From Citrobacter koseri (GTDB lineage Bacteria; Pseudomonadota; Gammaproteobacteria; Enterobacterales; Enterobacteriaceae), in contig UAVY01000004.1 of the NCBI GenBank assembly GCA_900446925.1, positions 868,001 to 932,000 of the forward strand: a stretch of 64,000 nt of DNA, given 5' to 3'. The notes under the pieces are model-generated. The model ran no database searches. It saw nothing but the letters and a program-made list of their open reading frames with translations, and was not told the DNA's origin. Positions 24,111 through 33,709 of this stretch are shown here, one piece after another (the stretch's first letter is position 1; every line of letters begins with the position of its first letter). A program made the translations under genes and the position numbers.

Positions 24111-25145
24111 CAGATGATCGCCCACTGTTGATACTGTTCGTCAGTCAGCGACGTATGCCAGAACAGGCGCGCATAACGCACCATGTCGTCTTTAAAATGT
24201 TGATTAACGTTCGGGTCCAGCCAGGCATGTAACCGGCGCAGCCCGAGTAACGGTTAATGCCCGGCGGCGCATCCAGCCAGCCAAACGGCAGGCCCGCTCA
24301 GGAAAAGAATGCGCTTGTCCGCAACCGCCTTAACGCCTTGCCAGACGGGGTCGTGACGCAGGTAGTGCGCCGTGGCGGCATCCTGTACCAGAATGATGTC
24401 GGGCTGCCAGGTGAGTAAGTTTTCCATAGAGAACCTGGGCCAGTCCGCTTCGTCCGGGGATTCGCGCTACGTTGTGTAATCCCAGCAACTCCTGCCGCTT
24501 CCGTATGCAGCGATCCCTGTAATCCCGTCTCCAGACCTCGGGCGCCCCGCGCCGCATAAAAACGAATACCGGCCAGCAGGCGTGTGAGAAAACGCGAGCG
24601 CTTGCGCAATGAAGCGCTGAGCCAGCGCCGCCTGAGCAGCAGTACGCGCCTCCATTCCCAGCGCTTGTCCCGCGGCTTGCAGTTGTTCCGGCGTTTGCCG
24701 CAGTTCACCGTTAATCAGCAACCACGGAATCCGGGTCTGGGCGCTGACCTGGCGCGCCTGCGAGAGCCAGGTTTCATCGGCGTTGCCGCAATCCACTACC
24801 CAGATCGGGATGCAGGGCCAGCAGTCCTTCCAGAGACAACGTGCTGGCGCGCCCCGCCAGCCTGCCCAGTTTGGGCAACGCCCGGATGGACTCGGGGAAG
24901 GGAATCGCCGCCTGGCGCGAGAAATCAAAAGAAGAGAAACCCACCAGCTTTTCCGGCGCGACGGCCAGCAGTAACACATCGGCGGGCGCACCGGCGCTCA
25001 CCACGCGGCGAATAATATTGCCTTCCGGCGGGCGGCCAATAGCAAACGTCAGCGGTGTCTGCGCAATGCCAGGGAGGTGGCGAAACAGCAGCGCAGAGGC
25101 CATTGCCTGAGCGAATCTCCGTCTTGTGAGCGGCATTGTTTTCAT
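24110..25145 (-). CDS. Tat-exported periplasmic metal-chelate binding protein (PF01497 type), frameshifts
   Basis: The first gene of the operon, about 344 residues, of the BtuF/FepB/FecB class. The N-terminus MKTMPLTRRRFAQAMASALL carries a twin-arginine motif (TRRRFAQ, residues 7-13) and a hydrophobic stretch, so export of a folded protein through Tat is likely. The body has VSAGAPADVLLLAVAPEKLVGF, a first-lobe feature, and PDIILVQDAA in the second lobe. Several indels (near 24790, 24600, 24450 and 24430) break the frame; the end QYQQWAII is at 24110. There is no lipobox. The ModE-type operator is 19 bases upstream of the start. Confidence 0.85.
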
Positions 25146-25163
25146 CCTGAAATGGTTAAAAAA

Positions 25164-25191
25164 ATCGCTATATGTTTACATATATAACGTT
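25164..25191 (-). promoter_or_regulatory. ModE-type molybdate operator of the six-gene uptake operon
   Basis: Plus-strand reading is ATCGCTATATG, six bases (TTTACA), TATATAACGTT. This matches the Mod-box pattern ATCGNTATATA-N6-TATATANCGAT with one mismatch in each arm. The core CGTTATAT-N8-ATATAGCG has the same 8-8-8 spacing as the E. coli modA operator (CGTTATAT-N8-ACATAACG). It lies in the promoter region, 19-46 bases before the start codon. By analogy with modA, molybdate-bound ModE would repress the operon, so it would be expressed in molybdenum shortage. Confidence 0.82.
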
Positions 25192-25289
25192 AAAAAACTT
25201 GTTCAGTATCAAATTCTCACCGATGAAAAGGGGGTCTAACCCTTAAGAGCTATGAGGGGCAGAGCTGAACGCGCGGCATTGCCAGGAAG

Positions 25290-25318
25290 AAAAATCCGCG
25301 ACCGGCGCGCGGATTTTT
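25290..25318 (-). terminator. Rho-independent terminator of treA
   Basis: A stem with arms AAAAATCCGCG and CGCGGATTTTT around a short GC-rich loop. On the minus strand it follows the treA stop (25342) by 23 bases and ends in a T-run. Confidence 0.88.
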
Positions 25319-25341
25319 GTCAGCATGATGGTCGGGTCACA

Positions 25342-27063
25342 TTACGGCGTGGTTTCAACCTGTTTTTGCGGCGCAGGCTGGGAAGCGCCTGGCGCTGCGG
25401 GGCGAGTGGCCGGTACGCTGTCGCACGGTTTCTCTTTTTGGACAGATCAGGTCGAGCATTTTTAACGTCACGCCGTTGGTCCAGCCCGAAACCATCCTGA
25501 AGAGGATATTCTCCACCCGCCCGCCGCCGGTTCCCGTACTGCTGACGTCCATATTTCTCAACCAGCTTTTTGTTCGCGGTCGTAGGTATGCTGAACGTTA
25601 GTGAGGAAGCGCCAGGTCACATCCATCGCGACGTTGTCCTGCCCGTAATTCTGCAACCCTTCGGTCGCCACCCACTGTAACGGCGCCCAGCCATTGGGGG
25701 CGTCCCATTGCTGCCCGCTTTTCACCGAGGTGGTGGACAGTCCGCCAGGCTGCAACAGGTGCGCCTGGGTCGCGGCAGCCACTTTGCTGGCGCGATCTTT
25801 CGCCGCCGCATTGACATACAGCGGGAACAGCGTGGCCGCCGTCAGTTGGTTACGCACCTTTTTGCTTTTCAGATCGTAGTCGGCATACCAGCCTTCCTGA
25901 TTGTTCCACAGGTGCGTTTCAATGCCTTTCTGACGGGCGCTGGCGAGCGCTTCATACTGGTTTGCGTTGGCGTCATCGCCTGCCGCTTTGCTGGCGCGCG
26001 CCCAGCATTTTCTCCAGTTTATACAGCAGGGCGTTGAGATCGACAGGGACGATGCTGGTGGTGCGAATGGTGCTCAGCTGATTCGGGTCGTCCATCCAGC
26101 GCGAGCTGAAATCCCAGCCCGATGCGGCGGCAGATCGCAGGTCGCGATAAATCTCGGTTGCCGGGCGCGTTTTCGGGTTGCTCTTCGCGGTGGTGATATC
26201 TTCCATCCACGACTCCGGTCGCGGCGTGTCCCGGTCATCCCAGTAGCGGTTCAGGACGGTGCCGTCATCCAGTTTCACTACGCGCTTATTCTGCTCGCCG
26301 GGCTGGAGATTCTCCACGCCCTCCATCCAGTAGGCATACTCTTTTTGCAGCTGCGGCAGGTATTTTTTCAGGGCGTCGTCGCCTTCATGTTGCGCCAGCA
26401 ATTCCACCATAAATGCGAAGAAAGGCGGCTGCGAGCGGCTCAGATAGTAGGTACGGTTGCCGTTGGGGATATGCCCCCAGGAGTCCAGTTCATAGCCGAA
26501 ATTCGCCACCATATCGGCGACCTTATCCCAGTGATCGCTTTCGGCAAGTCCCAGCATGGTAAAATAGCTATCCCAATAATAGACTTCCCGGAAACGTCCG
26601 CCAGGCACCACATACGGTTCCGGCAGCGGCAATAACGAATCCCATTTTCCGGCGCTCTCCGTTGTGCGGGTCAACACGGGCCACAGGCCGTCAATATGTT
26701 CACGCAGCGACTGTCCTTCCGGCGGAACGTATTTTTCCCCTTCTTTGGGCAGCGTAAAGTTCACATCAACAAAGTGACGCAAATCGAAGCCTGACTGGTT
26801 TCGTTGCATCCGGTAATCCGCGAGGATCATCAGCGGATCGCTGTTAGGCACGGCATCGGCGAACGTTTTCTGGTCGGGAACAGTTTGGCGCTCTGCACGT
26901 CATTAAACAGCGGCCCCAGCAGAATATCCGGGGGCTGCGGAGGACTGGCTGGCTGTTCCTCAGCGTGCGCCGAGAGCGACGCGAATGTCAGCAGGGTGCC
27001 TGCAACGGTCAGTTTTATGGCGAAAGAGAGCGTGCCGGAATGGCGAAGCGCAGGTGTTATCAT
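25342..27063 (-). CDS. treA: Periplasmic trehalase TreA, several frameshifts
   Basis: A GH37 periplasmic enzyme that splits trehalose into two glucose units under osmotic stress. The start is ATG at 27063 behind AAGGAGAATATTG. The signal peptide runs to about SLSAHA, then [21 protein letters not shown]. Trehalase signatures [20 protein letters not shown] and [15 protein letters not shown] are intact. Frames change near 26870, 25995, 25870, 25560, 25515 and 25440. The proline/glutamine-rich tail ends QKQVETTP at 25342. The full length is about 573 residues, similar to E. coli (565). Confidence 0.94.
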
Positions 27064-27261
27064 CAATATTCTCCTTAACGGCGTGCCGCAGTCAGCGGCA
27101 TGAACCATGACAAAACCTTAGTCCAGGATTGTCATGTGCGCGTGATCGAACCGCTATTTTGGGAACTGGTAAACATTTCCCGTTATCGCCGGTTGAAGCG
27201 TGGGGATGAGCGCGGGGATGCGACAGCGCGCCCTCAGAAGAGGACGCGCGATGGAGAGTGG

Positions 27262-28698
27262 TCAGTCAGAAAAGAGAATGCGCTGTGCCGCGAGATCCAG
27301 CGTAATCGACTCGCCGGTGCTTCAGGGCATATACCGCTTCCCCTTGCTGACAAAGCAGCCGATCCCCATTTCACGGGCGATGATTGCCGAATGTGATTCA
27401 TTGCTGCCTGCGCTCAGGCAGATCCCTTTAACCGTCTGTGGGTCGAACTGCAACACGGTGGACGGGAAGATATTTTTCTGCCGCCACGATAGTCGGGCGC
27501 GTGAATACCGGCAAGCGCGCGGTTTATTCCGCTCAGGTGCCTCAGCGTCCGATGGAGAATATCGTCGATATCGATATAAGCGGGCCTGCAAATAGGCGTC
27601 GTCGAGCTGTCGGTACTGATCGCGGAGATCGTCCAGCACGCTGCGCCACGCCGTTTCCGCCCGACACGATTTATCACGCATCACTTCACATGCCATCTCG
27701 TACAGCTCGGGGTCATCCAGCAGCGTGTGATGCCCGGAAAAAATCGCCGCCAGGTCGGCGGAGTATTTCTCTTCCGCCAGCGTGGTCAGCGCGTTGAGAT
27801 CGTCCAGCGTCTGACGAATCGCCGTTTGCAGGCGCTGCTGCTCTTCCGGCAAATTGACGGTCGTCGGATTTGCGACGTCCGGTGCAGCGGGGGAATAGCA
27901 GAACACCACGCCGGAGACCTGCGCGGGGAGCTGACGCGCCGTGCTGCTGGCAGGCGTCTCCTCCACGGACTCGCCAAAGTTTTCCGCCGCCAGCTGTTTG
28001 AACGCCGCCAGCGCCTCGTCGGCCTGTTCTCCTTTGGCGATCAGGCGCAGAGTATCGTTGCAGCGCACCTGTAATAACGCTATCTGATTCAGGCTGTCCG
28101 GCGTCACGCATTTGCCATTTTTCTCCAGCAGCATGTCGGCCCGAAACCCCGACAACGTGGAGACCAGGCGCGATGCCGGACGAACATGCAGCCCGTTTGG
28201 ATTTTTCACCACAACAGAAATGGAGTGGGCGTCGTTATCCTGAAATGCTGGTTTTGTGGCGACGCCCCCGGTTTGAGTGGGTGACGGTAAACCCAGTTGT
28301 TCACGCTTGGCGTCCAGCGCGCTCATGGCGTCATTGATGACTTTATCAATACCGGCGCCCATTGCCGCGCTGACCGTCGCCGCCAGCGTGCCTTCTACCA
28401 GCGGCGCCGCGCATAAGCGGACTTTCGCCGCAATCGCCGGGTCGAGCAAATCCAGGGCGGTTTCGGCGCTCAATAATGCGCTGCCCATATCCATCATGAC
28501 CAGGATATGGTCCGCATCAGCCACGGATTCGATGGCTTCCATCACCTTGAGCGGATCGGTGCCAATCGGATTTTGTGGGTCGTCGATACCGGCTGCAATC
28601 GCGAGTTTACAACCATCGCCGATTAACATCTGCCGGGCTAACTGCCCGACGCCTTCACCCAACAGGGCGCTGTGCGAAACAATGACCAGGTTTACCAT
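27262..28698 (-). CDS. dhaM: Dihydroxyacetone kinase phosphotransfer protein DhaM, frameshifts
   Basis: A PTS-type phosphoryl donor for DhaK-DhaL. Three domains are visible: an EIIA-mannose-like domain with VIVSHSALLGEGV (His about 9), an HPr-like domain with NPNGLHVRPASRLVS, and an N-terminal enzyme-I-like domain with SHSAIIAREMGIGCF. Start ATG at 28698. Shifts near 27590, 27475, 27350 and 27320 scramble the EI-like segment. The corrected tail TLDLAAQRILFSD ends at 27262. The total is near 478 residues, matching the three-domain form (472 in E. coli). It is third in dhaKLM, 10 bases after dhaL. Confidence 0.93.
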
Positions 28699-28708
28699 CG
28701 CGTTATCC

Positions 28709-29345
28709 TTACTCTTTTGCCGCTGCCGCCAGCATTTGCATCATGAACATCACGGAGGTTGCGCCGGGTCCTGATGGCCGATGCTGCGCTCGCCAAGATA
28801 GCTTGGCGCGCCCTTTGCGGGCCTGCATGGTGATGGTGCTCTGCGCCGCCCGCTTCGGCCTGGGCGCTGGCGGCATCCAGCGCCGCCTGCACCGACAGGT
28901 GCTGTTCGCATGACTGGCGCAGCGACTCCACAACCGGCCCCCAGACGTCACACATGGTTTTTATCGCCAGGCTCTGCTTTACCACGGCTGGTCACGCCTT
29001 CCGCGCCTTCCCGCATCATCTGGTACAGCTCGTCGAGCGTCAGGCTCTGGTGCGCCTGTGTCACCTGGGCCGGCGCGAATGAAGAACGTGCCGAACAGCG
29101 GGCCACTGGCGCCGCCGACGCTGGAGAGCAGCACCATCCCTGTGTTCTTCAGGATGAAGCCGATGTCTTTATCCGCAATCGCGGGTAATTTTTCGACGAC
29201 TTTACTGAAGCCGCGATGCATATTCAGCCCCGTGGTCGGCGTCGCCAATCTCTCTGTCCAGACCCGTCAGATAATCACTCTCTTTGGTGAAAATCTCACC
29301 GCAGCGATAGAGCCAGTTAACAATGTGTGTTCTGTTGAGTGACAT
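28709..29345 (-). CDS. dhaL: Dihydroxyacetone kinase ADP-binding subunit DhaL, frameshifts
   Basis: It carries the permanently bound ADP that is rephosphorylated by DhaM and passes phosphate to dihydroxyacetone on DhaK. ATG at 29345 gives [19 protein letters not shown]. The Mg-ADP aspartates are in [18 protein letters not shown], and [18 protein letters not shown] follows. Shifts near 29236, 29085, 28985, 28810 and 28770 break the frame; the end [16 protein letters not shown] at 28709 matches DhaL (about 210 residues). It starts 11 bases after dhaK. Confidence 0.93.
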
Positions 29346-29356
29346 ACATAATCTCC

Positions 29357-30434
29357 TTATTTGCCCCAGTTGAGCGCAGGCGTGTGAACCGGCGCATCCC
29401 AGAGCGCGAGCGTTTCATCATCCACTTTTAACAGGGTGATGGAAAAAGCCGGTCATATCCAGAGAGGTGCAGTAAGAGCCGATCAGGTTGCGTTCAATGG
29501 TAATGCCGGTTTCCTGACAGCGGCTTTCAAGCCGGTTATAGACGCCGAACAGTTCAGACAGCGGCGTGGCGCCGAGGTTGTTGACCAGCGCAATGACGCG
29601 ATCGCCACGCGTGCAACGGCTGTTTGCTCTGCTTATCTTCCTGCCAGCTTCCCTGATGATGATCCCAGTGACGCAGCGTGCGGCTGTATGCGCCGTTTTC
29701 CAGTAGCGTGTCAAACATTTCATCGACAGGTTTGATCGAGAGAAGAGAAGGGGCGACGGTCAATGCCGGGTTCGCCGTGAATTCCCACGCCAAACTCCAT
29801 TTCGTTATCCTGCAATGTGAAGGACGGTTTTGCCCGCCGCAGGCACGGTACAGGCATTGAGCGCGATGCCGATTGAATGCCCCTGATTATTCAGCTTACG
29901 GCCAAGCTCCGCGCAGGCTTCCAGCGTGTCACCGCGTTCTGCGGCCGCGCCTACCAGTTTTTCAATTAATACCGTATTGGCGACGCCGCGACGACCGGCC
30001 GGTATAAAGGCTGTCTTTGACCGCCACATCATCATCCACCACGACGGTGGTGACTTTTACGCCGCTGTCGTGCAGCAGCTCCGTGGGCGGTTTCAAAATT
30101 CAGGATGTCGCCGGGTGTAATTCTTAATGATCAGTAAGACGCCTTCGCCGCCGTCAATGTGCATGGCGCACTCAAACATTTTGTCTGGCGTCGGTGAGGT
30201 AAAAATTTCGCCCGGGCAGGCGCCGGAGAGCATGCCTGGCCCAATATAGCCGCAGTGCATGGGTTCATGCCCGCTGCCGCCGCCGGAAAGCAGCGCCACT
30301 TTTCCTGCCACTGGCGCATCTGACCGGGTAACGTAGACCGGGTCCTGATGCAGCGTCAGCGTCGGGTACGCTTTTGCCAGACCAGCGAGTTGTTCGTTCA
30401 GTACCTCTTCTACACGGTTAATCAGCTTTTTCAT
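29357..30434 (-). CDS. dhaK: Dihydroxyacetone kinase substrate-binding subunit DhaK, frameshifts
   Basis: It binds dihydroxyacetone through a hemiaminal bond to histidine and phosphorylates it with DhaL-ATP. ATG at 30434 starts [20 protein letters not shown]. The substrate pocket glycine motif [17 protein letters not shown] is intact at about residues 48-64. After several shifts (near 30108, 30008, 29820, 29770, 29620 and 29440) matching pieces such as [17 protein letters not shown] and [22 protein letters not shown] appear. The end PALNWGK is at 29357. Full length is about 356-360 residues. It is first gene of dhaKLM; no dhaR activator gene is adjacent. Confidence 0.93.
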
Positions 30435-30551
30435 TATTTTGCTCCGCATCTTCTGCTGTAGGGGTATCGGTTGTGTACCATGACACGGCTACCACTCACT
30501 GCCGATAACCTTATTGTGCAACAGTGAGCGGAAAAGAAAATTCGGCCATAA

Positions 30552-30601
30552 CATGTTTCATCAACGGAACATTTATGCTTAATCATGTTTCATTATGGAA
30601 C
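30552..30601 (-). promoter_or_regulatory. Paired operator-like repeats upstream of dhaK
   Basis: CATGTTTCAT-CAAC-GGAAC (30552-30570) is repeated as CATGTTTCAT-TAT-GGAAC (30584-30601). The copies are 32 bases apart, about three helical turns, and each contains a partial TTTC/GGAAC dyad. The position, 118-167 bases before the dhaK start, suits an activator such as DhaR. The assignment to DhaR is inference. Confidence 0.45.
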
Positions 30602-30676
30602 GTAAAGGCGAGGTAATCGTCAGAATTGCGATCCCGACCAACGAATGCCGCCGCTTTAAGCGTAAAAAACGGGGGG

Positions 30677-31310
30677 TTAGAAACGAGAAGGGAGGTGATT
30701 AATTGCGATTAATTTGCCCTGTTCCAGTTCGATATAGCCGCCTTTTTTTAGTGCTGACAGCATCTTCATCACGCTACTGCGCGAAAGGCGGGTACGTTCA
30801 AGAATATACTGGTAGGGCCGCCATCTGAGAGCGGATGCTTTCCGGCTCCTGGCTTAGCGCCTGCAACTGGTAGCACAGCAGGTCGTAAGCGGTCGGCGCT
30901 GTCGCCATTTCATTCTGGATAAACAATTTATTGGTGACGATGATCATATGCTTTGCCATGATCTCCCACAGGTGCTTGCGCTCAATGGTTTCCATCACGT
31001 CATCCAGGGGAATTGTCGCCGCTTCGCACTCTTCGAGCGCGCGAATCAGCAGTTTATCCGACAGGGCGCTGGTGAACCCCAGGGAGACCGGGGCAGAAGC
31101 TATCCCCAGCAACAGACTATTTTCGATGTTCTCAATGCTTACGACGCCCGTGCGGAAAAACAGGCACTGGTGCTCGCCCCCCTGGACGAAGACAAAGCGA
31201 CTTCCGCGAGGATACCGTTTGAAATCCTGTTCTGACGTGAGTGCGTTGAGCAGCGCAATTGCGTAGGGCGAAGGCTGCTTCAGTTGATTAAAGGAAGAAT
31301 CCAGGGGCAT
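30677..31310 (-). CDS. IprA/YaiV-like winged-helix regulator (copy 1), one frameshift
   Basis: A regulator of about 210 residues related to E. coli YaiV and Salmonella IprA: a CRP-like N-terminal sensor domain (RFVFVQGGEHQCLFFRTGVVSI, SLLLGIASAPVSLGFTSAL) and a C-terminal winged helix. An extra C near 30813 breaks the frame before YQYILERTRLSRSSVMKMLS. The end ELEQGKLIAINHLPSRF at 30677 is close to the YaiV C-terminus. It shares its layout with the next gene, with which it forms a tandem pair. No ligand residues for cAMP are evident. It probably regulates the neighbouring fimbrial operon. Confidence 0.82.
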
Positions 31311-31382
31311 GGTAGGTGTTATCCGGTCACTGTCGTTGTCATTCTATTTTAGTGGCTCTGCGTTAATGCGTGTTGAACATAG

Positions 31383-32045
31383 CTAGTATTTCAGGGGAAT
31401 ATTCTGCTGAATTTGCTTCAGAACACCGCGATCGGTCACGATGTAGCCGCCTTTTTTTAAATCGGCCAGTATCTTCATCACGCTGCTGCGCGACAGAAAT
31501 GTTCTTGACTGAATATAATTTGCGGCAGTTATATTTTGTCTGAATTCATTAGACTCACGCATTAATTCATACAACTGAGCGCGAATAATATCATAGGATG
31601 TCGGCGCTGAAATGCGCGTACAGTGGTCGTACACCCGACCGGCGGTGTAGATAAGCACCTTCGCCAGACTTTCCCAAAGATTCTCATTTGCTATAACGTC
31701 GTTAACTTTCTCCAGCGGAATAAAGGCGATCTCAGAGCACTCCTCACTGCGCATCAGCAAATATTCAGCATCAACCAGTTGATTGCTGAGGCCAAAAATA
31801 AAGGGGGCGACTTCTGAGTTAAGCATGAAGCCGTCCCGTGCTCTGAAAACCCCGATGGTTCCCTTCAGCAATAAATAACATTGATGTGGTCTATTATTTT
31901 CGTTGTTAATAATTTGTCTGCATTTTGTTTCTCGTGTGTTTGCGTGTGGCTTCAGGTGCGCAATCAGTTTTTCTACATGTTCAATTGGCTTCAGAGGCAG
32001 AGCCTTATACATACTTGATTCAATAGCTATTTTGGTTTCAGGCAT
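31383..32045 (-). CDS. IprA/YaiV-like winged-helix regulator (copy 2)
   Basis: An intact 220-residue paralogue of the downstream gene. I choose ATG at 32045 because GGGAGGACAGATC precedes it; an upstream ATG at 32060 lacks a ribosome site. The N-terminal cyclic-nucleotide-binding-like fold (QCYLLLKGTIGVFRARDGFML, VAPFIFGLSNQL) is followed by the winged helix (ANYIQSRTFLSRSSVMKILADLKKGGYIV). The two copies lie head to tail 72 bases apart and divergent from the fimbrial genes, so the 375-base region upstream (32046-32420) probably holds the shared promoters. Confidence 0.82.
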   Translation of the reverse strand: MPETKIAIESSMYKALPLKPIEHVEKLIAHLKPHANTRETKCRQIINNENNRPHQCYLLLKGTIGVFRARDGFMLNSEVAPFIFGLSNQLVDAEYLLMRSEECSEIAFIPLEKVNDVIANENLWESLAKVLIYTAGRVYDHCTRISAPTSYDIIRAQLYELMRESNEFRQNITAANYIQSRTFLSRSSVMKILADLKKGGYIVTDRGVLKQIQQNIPLKY

Positions 32046-32420
32046 GATCTGTCCTCCCATATAATAGTCTCTGTAATAGCGTAACGTCTTGCTTGAGCTA
32101 ATAATTATGGTGACAGACTAAAAATAAGTGAATCCAGAACAAGGTGTAAAATTACACCAAAAAATCACTTGAGCAAATATGTGCATTTATATGAAAATTT
32201 TAAATTAAGGAGAACTTAATTGACATAGCGCCCTGATTCAGAATTCAAACCGCTGACGTGATGCGGCCCGGAATGATGAAGGGGAAATCGCATGTTATTT
32301 ATCTCCTTGTCTTTACGATGATAGCCAAAAATAAGCGTTTCCCGACAGCCCATTTCCAGAGCAGAAAATGTATGGACATTATGTCGTAACGCGATAAATA
32401 AACAGGTGTTAAGGATAGCG
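32046..32420. other. AT-rich divergent promoter region of fimbrial operon and regulator
   Basis: No protein-coding feature I can support. The stretch is AT-rich (for example around 32140-32225). It separates the minus-strand IprA-like gene from the plus-strand fimbrial subunit, so both promoters must lie here. I could not assign a specific operator. Confidence 0.5.
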
Positions 32421-32955
32421 ATGATGAAAAAAAATATGATAGCGATGGCGCTTTCCGCTGCGGCCATTTTGTCAATATCACATGCCGATAGCGTATGACG
32501 GCACGGTCAAATTTGTGGGTCAGGTTCTTGATACCGCCTGTACCGTAGATATTGGCGCCAATAATACGATGACCGTTGATATGGGAAGTGTCTATAAAAC
32601 AGCGTTTACCAACGCAGGGGATGAAGCGTCAACGACTAAATTTACCTTGCGTCTGATTAACTGCCCCTCTTCCGTCACGTCTGCGCGGGTGAAATTTGAT
32701 GGCGTTAATCATTCGGGTAATACCGATCTGTTAGCGCTGTCCGCCGATCCCGGTTCGGCAAGCGGGGTGGCCATTCGACTGATGACGGCAGACAGAGCGC
32801 CTTTAGGCCTTAATCAGATCAATGGCTATTCCTATTCACTGTTAGATATGGTTGACAACCAACTGGATTTCTACGCCGCCTATGTCGCCACCAGCGTGCC
32901 TGTTGTGCCGGGCGTCGTGAATGCCGTAGCAAACTTCACCGTTAACTATAACTGA
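32421..32955 (+). CDS. Type 1-like major fimbrial subunit, one frameshift
   Basis: A chaperone-usher pilin of about 178 residues. The start at 32421 (or 32424) follows AAGGATAGCG and gives MMKKNMIAMALSAAAILSIS, a signal peptide cleaved near SHA. A shift near 32490 hides the link to the mature part: AYDGTVKFVGQVLDTACTVD, with the pilin cysteine pair (DTACTV and RLINCPSS) and the penultimate-aromatic end NFTVNYN used for donor-strand exchange. It is the first gene of the operon and so the probable main shaft subunit. Confidence 0.88.
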
Positions 32956-33006
32956 CGAGCATATGTTGTTGGGGGGGCCGATAACCGGCCCTCTCAGAGG
33001 TTTACC

Positions 33007-33684
33007 ATGAGAGTATTACGTGTTTGCGCCACCGCGTTGGCGCTGTTTGTTACCGGCGTTTCCAGTGTGAATGCTGGCGTTTCCATTGGCGGAACACGGG
33101 TTATTTACGATGGCGGTAAAAAAGAAGCGTCATTAAGCGTCAGTAATCCCGATAATATTCCGTATTTAATTCAGTCGTGGATCGAAACGCAAAATGACGG
33201 TAAGGGCAAAGCCCCTTTTATTATTACACCGCCGCTTTACCGGCTTGATAACGGGCAGCAAAACGTAATGCGTATTATTCGGGCGGGAAATCTGCCTGAG
33301 GATAAAGAGTCCCTGTTTTGGCTGAATATTAAATCGATACCGTCGGCCCAACGTAAAGATAATACGTTACAGATTGCGGTTAAAACACGAATAAAACTGA
33401 TTTATCGGCCTGCGTTGCTGAGCAAGTCAACGCCTGAAGCGCAGCTCGGAAAGTTAAGCTGGAGCCGGAGCGGGGCGTTTATTCAGGTAAATAATCCCAC
33501 GCCTTATTATGTTAATTTCAATGAAATTACCGTATCCGGTAAGAAAGTTGACAATGTGACGTTTGTGGCGCCGGGGAGTACCGCCCGTTTTGCACTGCCT
33601 TCGGGCGGAAATGGCGGAAGCGTGAAATTCAGAATTATTAATGATTACGGTGGAATCAGCGAGGAGTACAGCGGTTCTGTTTAA
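33007..33684 (+). CDS. Periplasmic fimbrial chaperone (PapD/FimC family)
   Basis: A 225-residue PapD-like chaperone with an intact frame. The signal peptide runs MRVLRVCATALALFVTGVSSVNAG. The immunoglobulin-fold landmarks are GGTRVIYDGGKKEASLSVSN, the donor-strand region ENV-type LFWLNIKSIPS, the RIKLIYRP motif and NPTPYYVNF. The conserved subunit-anchoring Arg and Lys are in TRVIYDG and KTRIKLIYRP. ATG at 33007 follows AGAGGTTTACC. It lies 51 bases after the major subunit. Confidence 0.92.
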   Translation: MRVLRVCATALALFVTGVSSVNAGVSIGGTRVIYDGGKKEASLSVSNPDNIPYLIQSWIETQNDGKGKAPFIITPPLYRLDNGQQNVMRIIRAGNLPEDKESLFWLNIKSIPSAQRKDNTLQIAVKTRIKLIYRPALLSKSTPEAQLGKLSWSRSGAFIQVNNPTPYYVNFNEITVSGKKVDNVTFVAPGSTARFALPSGGNGGSVKFRIINDYGGISEEYSGSV

Positions 33685-33709
33685 GTCGCGACGGGTCGGA
33701 ATTACGTTA

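Noticed and set aside
32216..32467. Minus-strand open frame in the fimbrial promoter region
   Set aside because: It runs antisense into the major pilin signal peptide and shows no similarity or ribosome site.
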